Shown here piece by piece: positions 11,856-23,530 of a stretch of DNA of 64,000 nucleotides; the stretch's first letter is position 1; each line of letters begins with the position of its first letter. The DNA is from Carnegiea gigantea (taxonomy: Eukaryota; Streptophyta; Magnoliopsida; Caryophyllales; Cactaceae): positions 37,501 to 101,500 of the forward strand of contig JAKOGI010002429.1 of assembly GCA_029747015.1 (NCBI GenBank), read 5' to 3'. The notes below the pieces were generated by a model that ran no database searches, was not told where the DNA came from, and saw only the letters and a list, made by a program, of their open reading frames with translations. Position numbers and translations under genes: made by a program.

Positions 11856-13180
11856 TGATGTATATGAGAGTCCAAAGTGACCAAATTCAAAGAATAAGGG
11901 TAGGATGTAGGGGTGATGAAGGAGCGAAGGTAAAGGTGAAGGGAGGATAAATCAAGACTTTGGTTTGAGATAATCCCACTTGGGAGCCACGCAAGCCTTA
12001 GTCTTGGGCTATTCTTTTTACCCAATCTAGGATATAGAAGATTCACCACTTAGGAGAGTAAAAAGAACCTAGAGCACCACTTAAGGTAGCCAACCTTAAG
12101 ATATAGAACTAGGATTTCAAGCAAGCACACTAGAGAACACTCAAAGGCTTAGTATTACTTTGAAATTGGAGTACAAGCTGATGATCCCTCAACCCACACG
12201 CCTAGCCCCTTTTATAGCAGAGAACAAAACAAACGAAAGGGCATAAGTTACAAGAAATAAACATAGGGCACACCAAAGGACACATCAATGTGTCGGTTAC
12301 AAATAATCAAGGGGAAGGGGAAAAGAGGAGTTCCTTGAGATGCCACAACTCCTTGGCTGCCTAAATTACATTAACCCCCTGGTATAAGAAGGGTCTCATG
12401 TCCAAATGCAGCTGAAAAGGTTTATGAACCGAATGGGAACACCAAACATCCTCCTTCTTTAATGCACTCACACCCTTGCAGCAGCTCTGAATTTGGACGG
12501 CCATATCTCGCGATTTACTGGGCCAAATTGCGTGATTTTGGGCTTGTTGGAAAGCCCTGGATGTGTAGTTTCCAGGAAGCACACGTTTGCCCAATTTGGA
12601 CCAGCCGTTTGAAAGTTATGGCCCAAACAATGAAGACTGCTCAGACTGGCCTGCGCCTGGACATTGGGCCTTTGAGGTCTCTTGTTGCCCAACCAAATGA
12701 GATCCAATTTAAGCATGGTTGGACTTATTAGAAAGCTAACATCTTAGGCTAAAATATTATGTGGGCCCTCAAGCCGTGGGTCCACCAAATCTTGCACAAA
12801 ACAAGTAACAAAGACCGGGTTATGATTGAATGAATCCGGCGCCAACTCATCGGGCATTGCCATGATTGTTCTGCAAAGTTTAGCCACTTCCTTGACCCCC
12901 TTGAGCTTAGTAGGGTCTTCCTTGAGTTGAGAAAGGAGCGTAGGAGAGTGGGCTTGATGGTCTCCATGATGAAATGCAAGGTACTCTTGATCCCCATTTG
13001 GAAAACCCGTTTGGAAAAGGCACTTTGAAGTTCAAATAAAACTCCATAAAGTGTCTTTTGTCATGAAATTCAAATATTGGAACCAAAGAAGGGCCTTGCC
13101 ATGCATGAATTTGTATGGAGCTTACCTCCCATGAAGTTGAGTTGAAAGAATGAAAATGATACCCTTGAAAATATACATCA
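11856..13180 (-). repeat. 5' LTR of the gag-only element
   Basis: 1325 bp with the same termini as the other copies. The outside flank is GAATG at 13181-13185. Its leader side is followed by the PBS. Confidence 0.9.
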
Positions 13181-13880
13181 GAATGAAACTCTAAGTAAAG
13201 TATGGACATATTTTTGTAATGCATCAAGTCTATAAGTTTGAATGTGTTTCCTGTGAAAGAAAGTACAATGCATAGTCTCTGTTGCTTGTCTACGTGCCCG
13301 GGTGTTTGCTAGTGAGGAAATATGGTCGTTAGGGACCTAGAAATGAGTTTGAATAGCAAGAATAAAGTTCAGGGGTAATAATCCATCCTTTGGGGGCTAA
13401 AATTGACTAGTATGAACGTAATACGTAAATACGTGATATGTGGCTATTAAAGGTATTACTGTCTGCAACGGTTTTGGTTTTAAGGGGACGGAGAATACTC
13501 ACTGAGCGTGTGGTTGTTCAGGCCATTACTCTTTCCCCTTTTCCCCGGGTTTTCTTTGTAGCAAGTAGAAGTCAATCATTTATGCCAAGATGGAGTTCAT
13601 CCTTGCTTGAAAGGTGTCGTGTGTGTTCGTGTTGAAATGGCCTTACATGTTGAATAATGTAGTGTAATGTACTACTCAAATTGTAATTGTTTGTAAACTA
13701 GGCACTCTATCTCATGTAATGCATATTGTTTATGAGTTGCTTTGTATGGCCATGTTAGCCAACGATCTTATTAGTCAATTGCCTTTTTAGTTGAAATATG
13801 TTACTTTTTGGAATGTAAACCCCAGTACTCCGGTTGTGTTAACTGTTGAGTTGTATCTTTTACTTTTTCTGTGTTGATGA
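13181..13880. mobile_element. Continuation of the Ty3-like LTR beyond the insertion
   Basis: No ORF is credible. After undoing the inversion, 4404-4414 and 13181 onward join as one sequence sharing the duplicated GAATG. The stretch then reads as the downstream part of the LTR starting at 7756. It includes CTCACTGAGCG near 13497, then a pyrimidine tract and TTTTCTTTGTAG near 13550. The exact 3' LTR end could not be placed. Confidence 0.4.
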
Positions 13881-13919
13881 ACTATTCTGTTTGGTGTACT
13901 CCGAGCGAGTTGCTCGTTG

Positions 13920-14126
13920 GTATTCCTCCATGAGCGGACCAAGCACATCGAGATTGACTGCCATTTCGTCCGCGAAAAACTTGTGTCTGGTCTATCATTT
14001 TTGGGCATGTCCAGTCCCAACACCAACCTGCTGATATTCTCACCAAGTCTCTTGGCAAGCGACAGTTCCAGTATTTGAAAGGCAAGTTGGGCATGATCAA
14101 CCTTCATGCTCCAATTTGAGCGGAAG
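13920..14126 (+). pseudogene. Copia RNase H carboxy terminus (second element)
   Basis: Translation gives V-F-L-H-E-R-T-K-H-I-E-I-D-C-H-F-V-R-E-K. Then, after a +1 shift near 13990, come Q-P-A-D-I-L-T-K-S-L and K-L-G-M-I-N-L-H-A-P, ending at a stop near 14119. This is the typical end of plant Copia pol, close to the same region of the element at 62583. Everything upstream is missing. A purine tract (TTTGAGCGGAAG) precedes the LTR at 14127. Confidence 0.8.
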
Positions 14127-14417
14127 TGATAAGGCTAAGATATTATTTAGTCCTAATAGATATTATTTAGTCATAATTAGGTAGGCGTATCTTAAAGATA
14201 TTATTTTATCAGAATCATCTAGTAGTTGTATTTAGGTAAAATTTGTTTCTTACTTTCCAAGTTAGAGAACACTAGGGTTGTTCATGTATAAAACTCATGA
14301 CCATGGCAACGTGACAAGCATGGAAAATTAATGACATAGTTTCGGCCTTGGCAAACCCACGGCCAAGTTTTTTCCCTTATTCGCTTTTGCTCAATTTTCT
14401 TTCAACTAAATTCTACA
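14127..14417 (+). mobile_element. Short Copia 3' LTR
   Basis: Starts TGATAAGGCTAAG directly after the polypurine tract and ends ATTCTACA, about 291 bp. It holds a TATA-like ATGTATAAAAC near 14286. It abuts, at 14418, the first coding exon of a broken small-gene copy, so the insertion hit that exon. Its 5' half and the partner target duplication are absent. Confidence 0.65.
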
Positions 14418-14497
14418 TAAAGTGTTTGAATCCACCATGTTGTGACAATTGAGACTTTAGATCTCCTAACATTTCGAAAGAGGAAATTTGGATTATG
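14418..14497 (-). pseudogene. First exon and 5' UTR relic of the broken small gene
   Basis: On the minus strand the 5' UTR phrase shared with the genes at 22702 and 35838 (CCAAATTTCCTCTTTCG, then TTAGGAGAT and CTCAATTGTC) leads to an ATG at 14436-14438. That opens M-V-D-S-N, comparable to M-A-D-A-K in the other copies. After seven codons the exon runs into the Copia LTR at 14417. It is probably the 5' part of the gene whose last exon is at 487-590. Confidence 0.55.
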
Positions 14498-15615
14498 GGA
14501 TTATTTGGTGACAACAGCTTTACGGGATAAAAGAACTGTTTTAGGTATTTTAGCTGTTTTGATCAAGTCAAACAGCTAATTGGGTGTTTGGTAAACAGCT
14601 GTTTGGTCCCAAAAAGTTCTTTTTAAAAGACTATTTCCATTAGCCTTTTCAAAAGGGCTTTTTGTTGAAATGATATATTTATCCAAGAGTTTAAACAAAT
14701 TACATTACATACCACTGAATTGCATTTTTATAATATTATTTTTATAAAATAGAAAGAGTATATAGTATCATAAATTGTTTCTTGAAGGTTTATATTAGTA
14801 GCATTCGAACCTCATTAGATTTTGAGGATTAACAAGAATAGAGGTATTTTCTTTATTTTTATTTTTTGAGACAAAAATAAACCATTAAAGTTGTATTGTC
14901 TCTTTTATTATTTCTATTTTTAGCCAAATAGTATACTTTTTGATATAGATTTTCTAATTTTGCTAGTATATTGTATCAAATTTATTGGTTCTCTCACTAT
15001 GCATCTTTGTGAATGTTTGATATTTATACTTTAGATTATTCAGTTCCCCTTTTGATTACCGAGACAACGAGCCTTTGATTGATGCAAAATAGCAACATTT
15101 GCATCAATCGAATCTAATGAAGACAAAGTCATTAGAAATCCGTATAAATTTCAATTTCGATTTATAAATCAAAAAATTTAAAAAATAACAGAATAACGTT
15201 ATAAAATATCGGTACCATTTACTTAAGCACAAATTGAAAAGAAATAAGAAACATAGTGAATACAAGTTATGTAGAATTTAGCAAGAAAATAAAGTCTTAT
15301 CAATAAAGTTTTTCCTCTTTTCTTTGTGATTACAAATGAAGTTAATTTATACCTATGACACCAATTTAATTTTTTTGAAAAAAATTGACCAATATATAAA
15401 AAATATGTTCTATTGAGAAGTAATTTAGAGATAAGGATATAAATAGAATTTTAACAAACATCTTTCTCAAAAACAACTAACTTTATCAAACATTTTTCCT
15501 ACAAATATATAGCTAATTCAAATAATTAAATCAAACAAATAATTCAAACAGCTAACAGTCAACAAACTAATACAAACAGTTAACAGCTAACAACTAATAG
15601 CTGTTTGCCTAATAG
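14498..15615. mobile_element. hAT-like non-autonomous element splitting the promoter
   Basis: This AT-rich 1.1-kb insert separates the 5' UTR (ends 14497) from its TATA region (15620 onward). The left end GGATTATTTGGTGACAACAGC and the reverse complement of the right end (CTATTAGGCAAACAGCTATT) are similar. Many internal copies of AACAGCTAA or its complement occur near both ends. Flanks GGATTATG and GGCCTATG could be an 8-bp target duplication with two changes. No transposase is seen. Related pieces lie at 16950-17275 and 30250-31615. Confidence 0.5.
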
Positions 15616-16422
15616 GGCCTATGTATAAAGGATGTAGTGTGGTGGGGGGTACTATATATAGAGCCAATCGGTACGCTCACTCGTACGACATATGTATTGA
15701 ACTAGCTAGTAGACTTGGTTAAAAGGGTTAGGGCCTTGTTCGACCGTGTCTGTCACAAAATGTATGTTAAAGAAAAAAAATTATCGGATAAGCATGAAAT
15801 ATTATCGCAGTAATTACAGCTAGATAAGCATGAAATTAATCAACCATGTTATCTTGCTGTCGATTAGATTAGTGTTAAAATTTGATTGGTGTAAATTATT
15901 GAATAATCCTCATGGATGTGGCTAAGGGGTGGGCCGAAAAAAAAAAGAAAGAGGTACTGGACAAATAGAAATAAAGAAGAGTACTTTGGTGAATTCGAAG
16001 CATCCACGTGACAGATAAAGTTGAAACAACAGTACATATGGAGCATTAAACTGAGCTATTCTACCTTTTTCTTTCAATCGAAAAGCAATACAGAAAGAAA
16101 CTAAAAAAAAAAAATGAAGAAACAATACATAAATACGACAGTCTAGGTTTAAATATAGAATAGGAGAACTAATCTACCTAAACGGGAAATCCACCTTAAG
16201 AATTTCATGTTTGTGATTTTATGAATATTTAGATGTTTCACTGAATTATTGATTTGTATGATATATGGGGGTAAAATACATTTTTATCTTATACATATTG
16301 TCATAAGAAAAATTGTCCTGAATTTTGATTAAGAAAACAAAGGTCATGTAACTTATATGTTAATTTTTGATTTAAACATACTTTACTACACTATTTGAAT
16401 TTCTGCAAATGATTGAATGAGT
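15616..16422. promoter_or_regulatory. Displaced promoter and upstream region of the broken small gene
   Basis: Minus-strand TATA box in 15650-15660 (CTATATATAGTACC) with the same surroundings as the promoters at 17855, 23520, 36460 and 60840. Further upstream a G-box CACGTG (16005-16010) lies next to GATAAAG; the same pair recurs upstream of the copies at 18699 and 24320. No gene is present in this stretch. Confidence 0.5.
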
Positions 16423-16515
16423 ACAATAACAACACCACCACCTCCCAGTGTGGGTCCCACTTTCGCGAGGTCTGGAGAAATCCAGATATAGGCAACCTTA
16501 CCTCTACCAAATGGC
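16423..16515 (-). mobile_element. SINE 3' fragment (Au/TS-like)
   Basis: On the minus strand it reads GGTAGAGGTAAGG... then CCAGACCTCGCG..., ACACTGGGAGG, and a GTTGTTATTGT tail, as in the 3' part of Au/TS-type plant SINEs. It is flanked by TGAATGAGT (16414-16422 and 16516-16524). The duplicated locus near 19090-19105 lacks the insert. The tRNA-derived head is missing, so it is 5'-truncated. Confidence 0.6.
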
Positions 16516-16949
16516 TGAATGAGTGAGGTGAAAAATTGTAAAAATTTTACATAGGTTCCTAACATTATCTGGCAATTTACACTTATGTTTGGTGAATTTT
16601 GGATGGGTATATTATTAGTTATGAATTTCTAATTAGAATTGCTTGGTTTAAGAAAATGTGGAATGATCATGCGTTTTTAATTTGTTAGCAGATTTGATGA
16701 TTGATTTTAAACTGCAAAAATAAAGACTTAATTGGAAAAGGTTTACTACCACGTCCCTAACAAGGAATTTAACCAAAGAAAAAAGCAATTAAGTGAAACT
16801 CTTATGCCTGCAGCCTGCAGGTGTCTATGATGACTTGTGGACAATTTGGACAAAGAACAAATTCGATCTATCTTTCACATTGCTTTTCCAAAAGAAATTT
16901 ATGCTTCTCTCTACAATTAGACGTTAGCACTAACACTGCAGTTCTGTTA

Positions 16950-17275
16950 GGCAAACCACTGTTATCTATGGCTATTAGCTGTTTGAGTTGACTATTTATA
17001 TTAACTGTTTGAATTAGTTATTTTTATAAAAAGTGTTTGATAAAACTAGCTATTTCTAAAACAAAAAAAATTTGATAAAATTTCATTTATGTTCTTGTCT
17101 ATAAATTACTTTTAAATGGCATGTAGTATAATTTTTTCAAACTTTTGGATAATATGCTATTTTTACCAAAACTTTTCCCAAAATGCTAATAGGAATACTT
17201 TTTTCAAGAAAAACTTTTTGGAGATAAACAGCTATTACAAACAGTTATTTACCAAAGCCTCTTTGACTGTTTGGC
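16950..17275. mobile_element. Small hAT-like MITE fragment
   Basis: It begins near TTAGGCAAACCACTG and ends near ATTTACCAAAGCC. Both ends carry AACTGTTTG/CAAACAGTT and AGCTGTTT-type repeats like those in the 14498-15615 element. No target duplication was resolved and there is no ORF. Confidence 0.35.
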
Positions 17276-17775
17276 TTGATCAAAACAGCTAAAACATGAC
17301 CACAAATATCTTGGTTTTTCAAGAAAAGCATATTTACAATTTACACATAATAAAACCATAATCAAGCTAGTGGAGGATTTGCCTCCTCTAGAGGAATTAT
17401 TAGTGTGAAAAGCAAAGTCTCCCTTGTCTTCTTCAACTCCTATTCTCAATATGCATGGTACGTCAATGGCTTGAACCATGACTATAGATGGTACTTCAAG
17501 TATACATAGAGCCAATGAATTTGCTTAGTCATTACACATATGCATGGAATTAGCAGACTTTGTGGGTTTTGCGTCGCTCCCATGAAGGAGGGGTCCACTG
17601 AATCTCACACATATTACCTGGACATTTTGGATTGAACATGAAATATTGAAATGCAATAGGCCGATTTGTCGTCTCTAGCTGCATTTCTAGCCTTTTGACT
17701 TTTCCACTCATGCCCGGTCCTTTTTAATTTATTTTCTTTTATAAAACAAATTTAGATAATTTCATGTTTGATAAT
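17276..17775. other. Intergenic, no gene
   Basis: A minus-strand frame at 17249-17515 has no recognisable domain. The part near 17640-17770 is repeated near 26380 and 37940 and belongs to the local duplications. Confidence 0.4.
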
Positions 17776-17880
17776 TGAGCCTGAAATCTCCTAACCATTT
17801 TGAGAGAGGAAATTTTGGATTATGCATTAGGGATGTAGCGTGGTAGGTAGTATATATAGACGCAATCGGTTTGTTCAGTC
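17776..17880 (-). pseudogene. Promoter and 5' UTR copy without a coding exon
   Basis: It carries the family's TATA (minus TATATATACTACC near 17855), the UTR phrase and TTAGGAGATTTC. The following ATG opens only eight codons of unrelated AT-rich sequence before TAA. No downstream last exon was found between here and 16500. It is an orphan promoter left by duplication. Confidence 0.55.
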
Positions 17881-19309
17881 ATCAGACATATGCATTGAAC
17901 CAGTAGACTTGGTTAAAAGGTTGAGCCTCTCTTCGACCCTATCCACCATAAAATGTCCTCCAAAAAAAATTGAAAATGGAACAAGAAGAAAACATGTTTT
18001 GCTCATTACCGGTAGACTTGGTCAAAGGGTTAGGGCCGCATTCAACTTTTCCCACCCCAATATGCAAAAATTAGGTTTAGGATACTTTTTTTTTTGGGGG
18101 GGAGGGGGGTGAAACCGCTACCTAAAATTGAGGATATTTGACTATGATGAAGGGCGAGATTTGTAACATCCTTAGTTTTTATATGCTAACTTTTAACCAG
18201 TTATTGAATATCTGATTCATATACATGTTTTGATGTATTCATTTATTGTTTACAATATTTAGTTGGCTTAATGAAATTTGGAAATAATTAGAACTAGGTT
18301 TAGTTAGGGTTATTAGAAGTTTATAGATATGTGCATTATACCGAAATTACTGATCCCACGCCTAATCAGTTTGCTTAGCGATTAAGCACTAAAGCAAGAA
18401 GCCATAGTCAAGCTCAAGGTCTAGTCAACTCCCCCTCCAAAAAAAAGTTGTGGTTCTCATTTAATCATATGCAAAATTATTCGAATAAGATGAAATATTT
18501 GTATGGTAAAAACTTATTGGATAGGTTTGAAATTACTTAGCCAACTTATCTTGATCATGATTAGATTTGTGTCAAAGTTGATTGGCGTAAATTCTTTAAA
18601 TATGAACAATCCTAACATAGATGACTAAGGAAAAAAACACAAAAGAAAGACTGGGAAAATAGAAATAAAGAAGAGAGATTTGGTAAATTTGAAACACCCA
18701 CGTGAGAGATAAAGTGGAAACAAAAACGTGTAGTAAGAATTAAAGTGAGTGGTTCTTGCGTTTTTCTATCAATATGAAAACAATGGGAAAAGATAATTAA
18801 AAATGAAGAAACAATACATAAATACGATAGTCTAAATTCAAAAACAGAATTATAGAACTAATCTGACTAAATTAAAACCCCACCTATGTGTTGTGATTTT
18901 TTGAATGCTTAGACGTTATCGTTGAAGTACAGAGTTGCAAGATATATGGGTGTAAAATACATCTTTATATTATATGTATTGTTATACAAAAATTTGGCTT
19001 GAATTTGATTAAAAGAGTAAATATCATGTAATTATATGTTAATTTTTGAATTTAAGCATATTTTGCAGCACTATTTCAATTTCTACATATGACTAGGTGT
19101 GTGAAAAATTGTAAAAATTTTACGATAGGTTCCTGACATTATTTGGCAATTAACTACAATTTTTCATAAGTTTGGATGAGTATATGGTATGTTATGAATT
19201 TCTAAGTATAATTGTCTGGTCTAAGAAAATGTGGAATGATTGTGCGTTTTCTAACTTGTTAGTAGATTTGATGATTGATTTTAAAGTGTAAAAATAATGA
19301 CTTAATTGG
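17881..19309. repeat. Upstream block of the small-gene promoters
   Basis: Closely similar to 15690-16700, 23560-24340 and 36510-36990. It includes 'cattgaaccagtagacttgg', the 'taacatccttagtttttat' block and the G-box/GATA pair (CACGTG at 18699-18704). No credible coding region is seen. Confidence 0.6.
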
Positions 19310-21600
19310 CAAAGGTCTATTTACAATTTGAGGGGTTAGTTTAAGTGTGTTAAAGATGATTTTAGGCATATATGTGATTATGTGATGGTAATCTAATTGC
19401 TACTAAATGTGAATGCGTGTTTCTTTGAACAAATACAACTAAAGTGTGAACCTAGTTACCCTACGACTTGGAGAGAAGTTCACAATTTGGCTTTGGCTAT
19501 TGTTTATGCATTTATGTTCTGGAGCAATGCACATGGAAGTAGTTCTTTTTGTGTTTAGAGTTGTGTGGATCGTTTGTTGGTACCTTGAATGAGCTCAACC
19601 CCGTCCACTAATTGATTCCTTAGTTTTTGTTATTTGAGATCTCTAGGGGTCCGTGGTTGGTACCTTAAGTGAGCTCTATACGGTCTCCTAGGATGTGAAT
19701 GTTTCTCCATCGTTTGTGATTTAAGGACATCTACGTTATCTATAGTGGCAGGTCCCTAATTGGCAACTTGAATGGGCTCCGCCTCCATCACGATATGTTT
19801 GTGGCCCTTGTGCTTATGATAGTTCTTTGTATAAGCCATGATTTCCCGAAAATTAAATAAGCTCATTAACATAAGAGTACATGATATGTTATAAATTTGA
19901 ATTTGGCCATGGATTTGGTACAGTTTAATGATATTGGCGAAATTGAGATTAATTCTAAGTATATGTGTAGTTGATAAGCATGTCTAAAGAAATACATTAT
20001 GTGACTTTAATGAGTATGTGAAATTTTATAAGGTATATGCTTCTATGTATGTGTGAATTGGGTCGTTAGGCTACCTTAATAGAATTCTCTTTCTTTTGGA
20101 CTTTAGTGAGGAATAGGAGCCCATAAGATATGATTGGTATGAGACAATTGTGGTAAGTTTAGTGAATCAAATAACAGTAACGCCTATTTGGTGACTAAAA
20201 TGAAAATGAGGGTCCCTCAATTGTACCTGATATGAGATAGGTAAAGTTGAGTTAGTCTAGTTGTTTGCCTTATGACCGGTATGTATTTAACCTGCTTTTG
20301 CTTATGAATGCTTGAGTACGCAATTAACATGACTGGGAAGTTTAAGAACTAATGTGTAAGAAATATTTGCATGCATATATTTCTTTCCTTATGTTTAGGT
20401 AAATTTGTTTACTTGTGTTATATGCATATGTGTTGACCCGATAAAGTACAAGGTGTAACTAGAGTTGGATAATATGTCAGGTTGGGTTGGATTCGTGTTC
20501 GTGTTGAACTTACACATGTTGAGAATTCTTCAACCTGAACCGAACCTGTTTATTAAACGGGCTAAAAACCCTTGACTTGTATGCATTTAATTTTTAAACA
20601 AGTTGACCCGCTTAACCCATTTAAGATAACAAGTTAAGTTCAATCACCTAATTACCCATTTGCCCATTTAACAGTTTTAACTAATAGGTAATTACATTAT
20701 GTTAAAATTAAGTTTGTATATCATATTAAACAATTACTCTCTAAGACTCCTCCGATTCATTATAATTCACATTGTTTTAAAAGTTTGTATTATTAATTAT
20801 CTAATAAAAAGGTAAATGGATAAATGATAAATGGGAAAATGAATTGACTTGTTTAACCCATTTAATTAAACGGGTTAAATGAGTACTTTTTCATGTCGAA
20901 AATTTTGACCTAAACCTAACACATTTAATTAAATGAGTTAAAAAAATTTATACCCGAATCTACTTAATTACGTGTCGGTTTCAAGTCGGTAATCGTATCG
21001 GGTCAACTTTGCCCCACTCTAAGTATAACATCATGAAACTTAAGAGTTATTCATTAGGCTCCAGCAGCCCATAGCCTCAACAATTTTTTGAATACAGAAA
21101 AAGGATATCAATTGGAAGACATCAGGAATTCAGGAGGACTACTAGAGTATATCTTGATTGTTTTGGGTTTTGATCTACTTATGCTTTATTTAATGGAGAT
21201 ATGAAATTAAATACTCTATTTACATGTTGTGTAAGACTGATCAAAAGACTATTTAAGTATAAAAAAGGGTGCATGATCTGGATTCACCTACATGGATTAG
21301 TAAGATTTGGCCAAATGCCTCCGCTGCGACTATGCAAGTAAGAGATCAATTAAGGCTAACAATTTAAGATACTCTTGTAGGTGTTTCAAATTAGCCATTC
21401 ACGGAAGCGGCGTGCCTAATTGCTTAAGGTTGGGGCGTTATAGGATTGGGTAGAAGTTCTGGCCAGGTGACCCATGGAAGGCTGAATGATTTAGTCGAAG
21501 TCTTTTAAAATTTTAATATCTAGCCTGAAACTCTAATAAGGCACCATAGTGATATTTAACTATAGTACATATCCTTAGAATGTTATTTTATTAAATATTA
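19310..21600. repeat. Duplicated intergenic block (copy 1)
   Basis: Non-coding. Follows the same order of sequence as 38975-40505 plus 46187-46340, where a 5.7-kb element has been inserted. In part it is found again inverted at 57660-58000. A motif 'cggtaccttaagtgagctc' type recurs three times inside (19580, 19660, 19770), suggesting small internal repeats. No ORF of interest. Confidence 0.6.
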
Positions 21601-22701
21601 CGTCTTTTAAATTCAATTATTTGTCTTTATAATTTGCTAATTAGCGTTGGAATGTGTACAAAATAATATTTAATGTGAAAAATAGTTAGGATCCATTTAG
21701 GATCTAGGGACCCGCCAAACCCTATATGAGTCCTCTATCTTTTTAGACTCAATAGGTCTGGAACGGATCTGGATGTAGATCCAAGAAATTTAAACGGGTC
21801 TGGATCAACCCATCGCCATCTCTAGGGGGGTGAAGATACACGGAGAATGGGGCTGTATTGACTGTACATTAAAATATCATTAATATGATCCGTACTGATG
21901 TAGACTCTTACAAGTCTTTGTTGGGGTTGGGGGATGCTCGCTCCTATGTAGAACTGGATAATAGGTTAGGTCGGATCGAATTCATATTTGTATCGAACTT
22001 ATTTCGAGCCAAAATCTAACCCCTTTATTAATCAGGTTGAAAGTTGTTAATTTGTAACCATTTAATTTATAAACAGGTTGACTCACTTAACCGATTTAAG
22101 AAAAACAAGTCGAGTTCAATCGCATAATTACCCATTTGCGAATTTTACATTTTCAGCTAATACGTATACAAGATATTTATAGACTACGGAAGATTGATAT
22201 ATTGAAGGCCCTCTTTTCCTTCTGGAAAAATAAAAAAGAGAAAAAGAAGATAGGAACACATGACTGATACGAGAGGCTATAAGAACATTAAAGCCACCTA
22301 AAGTATGCATGATAATCAGGTTCGATCTGTTTAGTTCAAGAAACTAGAATAATAGAATATATATAATTAGAAATGATACCAATACAACAAAAAATAGGCA
22401 ATATATTCTTAATATCACTTATTTTGCATAACTAGTAAATGAGAAAATACACGTACACAAACACAACACATACAGTCTTTTTAGATCGTAGACAATTTGG
22501 ACGTAATAGTGGATAACCTTAAACTAGATCCACTTTGTCACATACAGGCACACACATTACGAACTAGGCAGTAAAGGTGAAGGACTAATAAGACCTCCCC
22601 TTTTTTTGGGGTGCATAAGTTCCCCTAATTTTTCTTAGCAGATATCATAAATATTACATCATATATCATATTAAACTGACTTCGTTCCTTGCCAAATCAT
22701 G
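21601..22701. repeat. 3' flank block of the gene at 22702
   Basis: Matches 34650-35837 over most of its length, and the last 520 bp match 38455-38970. It includes an AT-rich tract with 'atatatataattagaaatgatacc' and a short direct phrase 'acacgtacacaaacac'. No gene is visible. Confidence 0.6.
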
Positions 22702-23431
22702 TTAACGCACATTACCAACGTCAATATCCCCGGTCTCCTGGCCGCCCTTCCCTCGGTTGAAGTTGCACCCCGTGTTAATGTTTTTGGGGTAATTGACGTT
22801 GATAGGAACTCCAGATTCTTTAGCTCGATTGCCAACGCTCACCGTCCCTGTTTTTTGCTTCCCCTCACTGTTGTCGTGGACGTTGTCCCCGGTGTTGTAT
22901 TCTTCCGGTTGACGTCTACCTGCACTTAACAAGTAGATGTGAAAGATCCTTATAATTGTCGGTGTAAGCTGTTACGTATCCAAGATATGAATCTTTTGTG
23001 TAAATTTCATGTGAAAAAAAAATCATGGATCGTAACAGTAACATGTAACCATGCATCTTGTCTGGACGAGGCTAATCTATTGACATTCAGCGACAAACTC
23101 GGTGACATTTGACAGATATTTAGGTCTTGCTCGCTAGCCTAACCATTTGTGGTTCTGGCTAGCTCATTTAAGCATCTTACTCAGCTACGTTGAAGAAAAT
23201 TTTGAAAGTTTTTAGTGCAATTCAAAGTGCACGCGCGACAGTGCACCCAACTCAGATTGTCTAGTGTCAGACATGTCAAAAGCTAAGGGCCTAAAGTAAG
23301 AGTTGGATTAGCAGGGGTCTTAACTTAAACCCAAACGCTTGGACTCCCGCATTAGACAACACTTCCTCAGAAGAATATTTTAGATTCAAAAACTTACCTA
23401 CTACATTCTTACTCCCTTTTGCATCCGCCAT
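22702..23431 (-). CDS. Small two-exon gene, Gly/Asn motif family (83 aa)
   Basis: I do not recognise the product. Coding exon 1 is 23398-23431 (11 codons plus one base, M-A-D-A-K-G-S-K-N-V-V), with donor GTAAGT. The intron is 22920-23397 and ends TTAAGTGCAG. Exon 2 is 22702-22919. The joint is phase 1, as in the paralogues, and the total is 83 residues. There is no signal peptide or membrane segment. Residues 36-42 (G-T-V-S-V-G-N) and 75-81 (G-D-I-D-V-G-N) repeat a G-x-[VI]-x-[VI]-G-N motif with starts 39 residues apart, and N-I-N-T-G-C-N-F-N lies between. The promoter TATA is near 23520, about 90 bp before the ATG. The motif resembles HET-s/RHIM-type amyloid motifs, but that is inference. 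Confidence 0.7.
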
Positions 23432-23530
23432 ATTCGACAATTGAGCCTTGAAATCTCCTAACAATTTTTAGAGAGGAAATTTGGATTATGCATAAGGGAT
23501 GTTGCATGGTGGGGTTGTATATATAGAACA
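23432..23530 (-). promoter_or_regulatory. TATA box and 5' UTR of the 22702 gene
   Basis: Minus-strand TATATATA at about 23517-23526, then CAACATCCCTTATG, a CCAAATTTCCTCTC UTR phrase and CTCAATTGTCGAAT before the ATG. The arrangement is nearly identical at 36371-36470. A shared G-box (CACGTG, 24320-24325) lies about 800 bp upstream. Confidence 0.6.

Larger units (their letters stand above)
9233..13180 (-). mobile_element. Gag-only (TR-GAG/LARD-like) LTR retrotransposon, whole
   Basis: A complete non-autonomous element on the minus strand: 5' LTR 11856-13180 (1325 bp), PBS 11842-11853, leader, gag-like frame, polypurine tract 10554-10567 (minus GAAGAAAGAGGGAT) and 3' LTR 9233-10553 (1321 bp). 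LTRs begin TGATGTATAT and end ATATACATCA. There is no protease, reverse transcriptase, RNase H or integrase. The flanks TAAAG (left) and GAATG (right) do not match each other, but are the reverse complements of the flanks CTTTA and CATTC of the copy at 1782-4403. This fits recombination between two copies rather than absence of target duplication. Confidence 0.9.

Noticed and set aside
17249..17515. Reverse frame of 88 codons with Cys-rich end
   Set aside because: No domain, no paralogue with the frame conserved, and it spans MITE-derived sequence.
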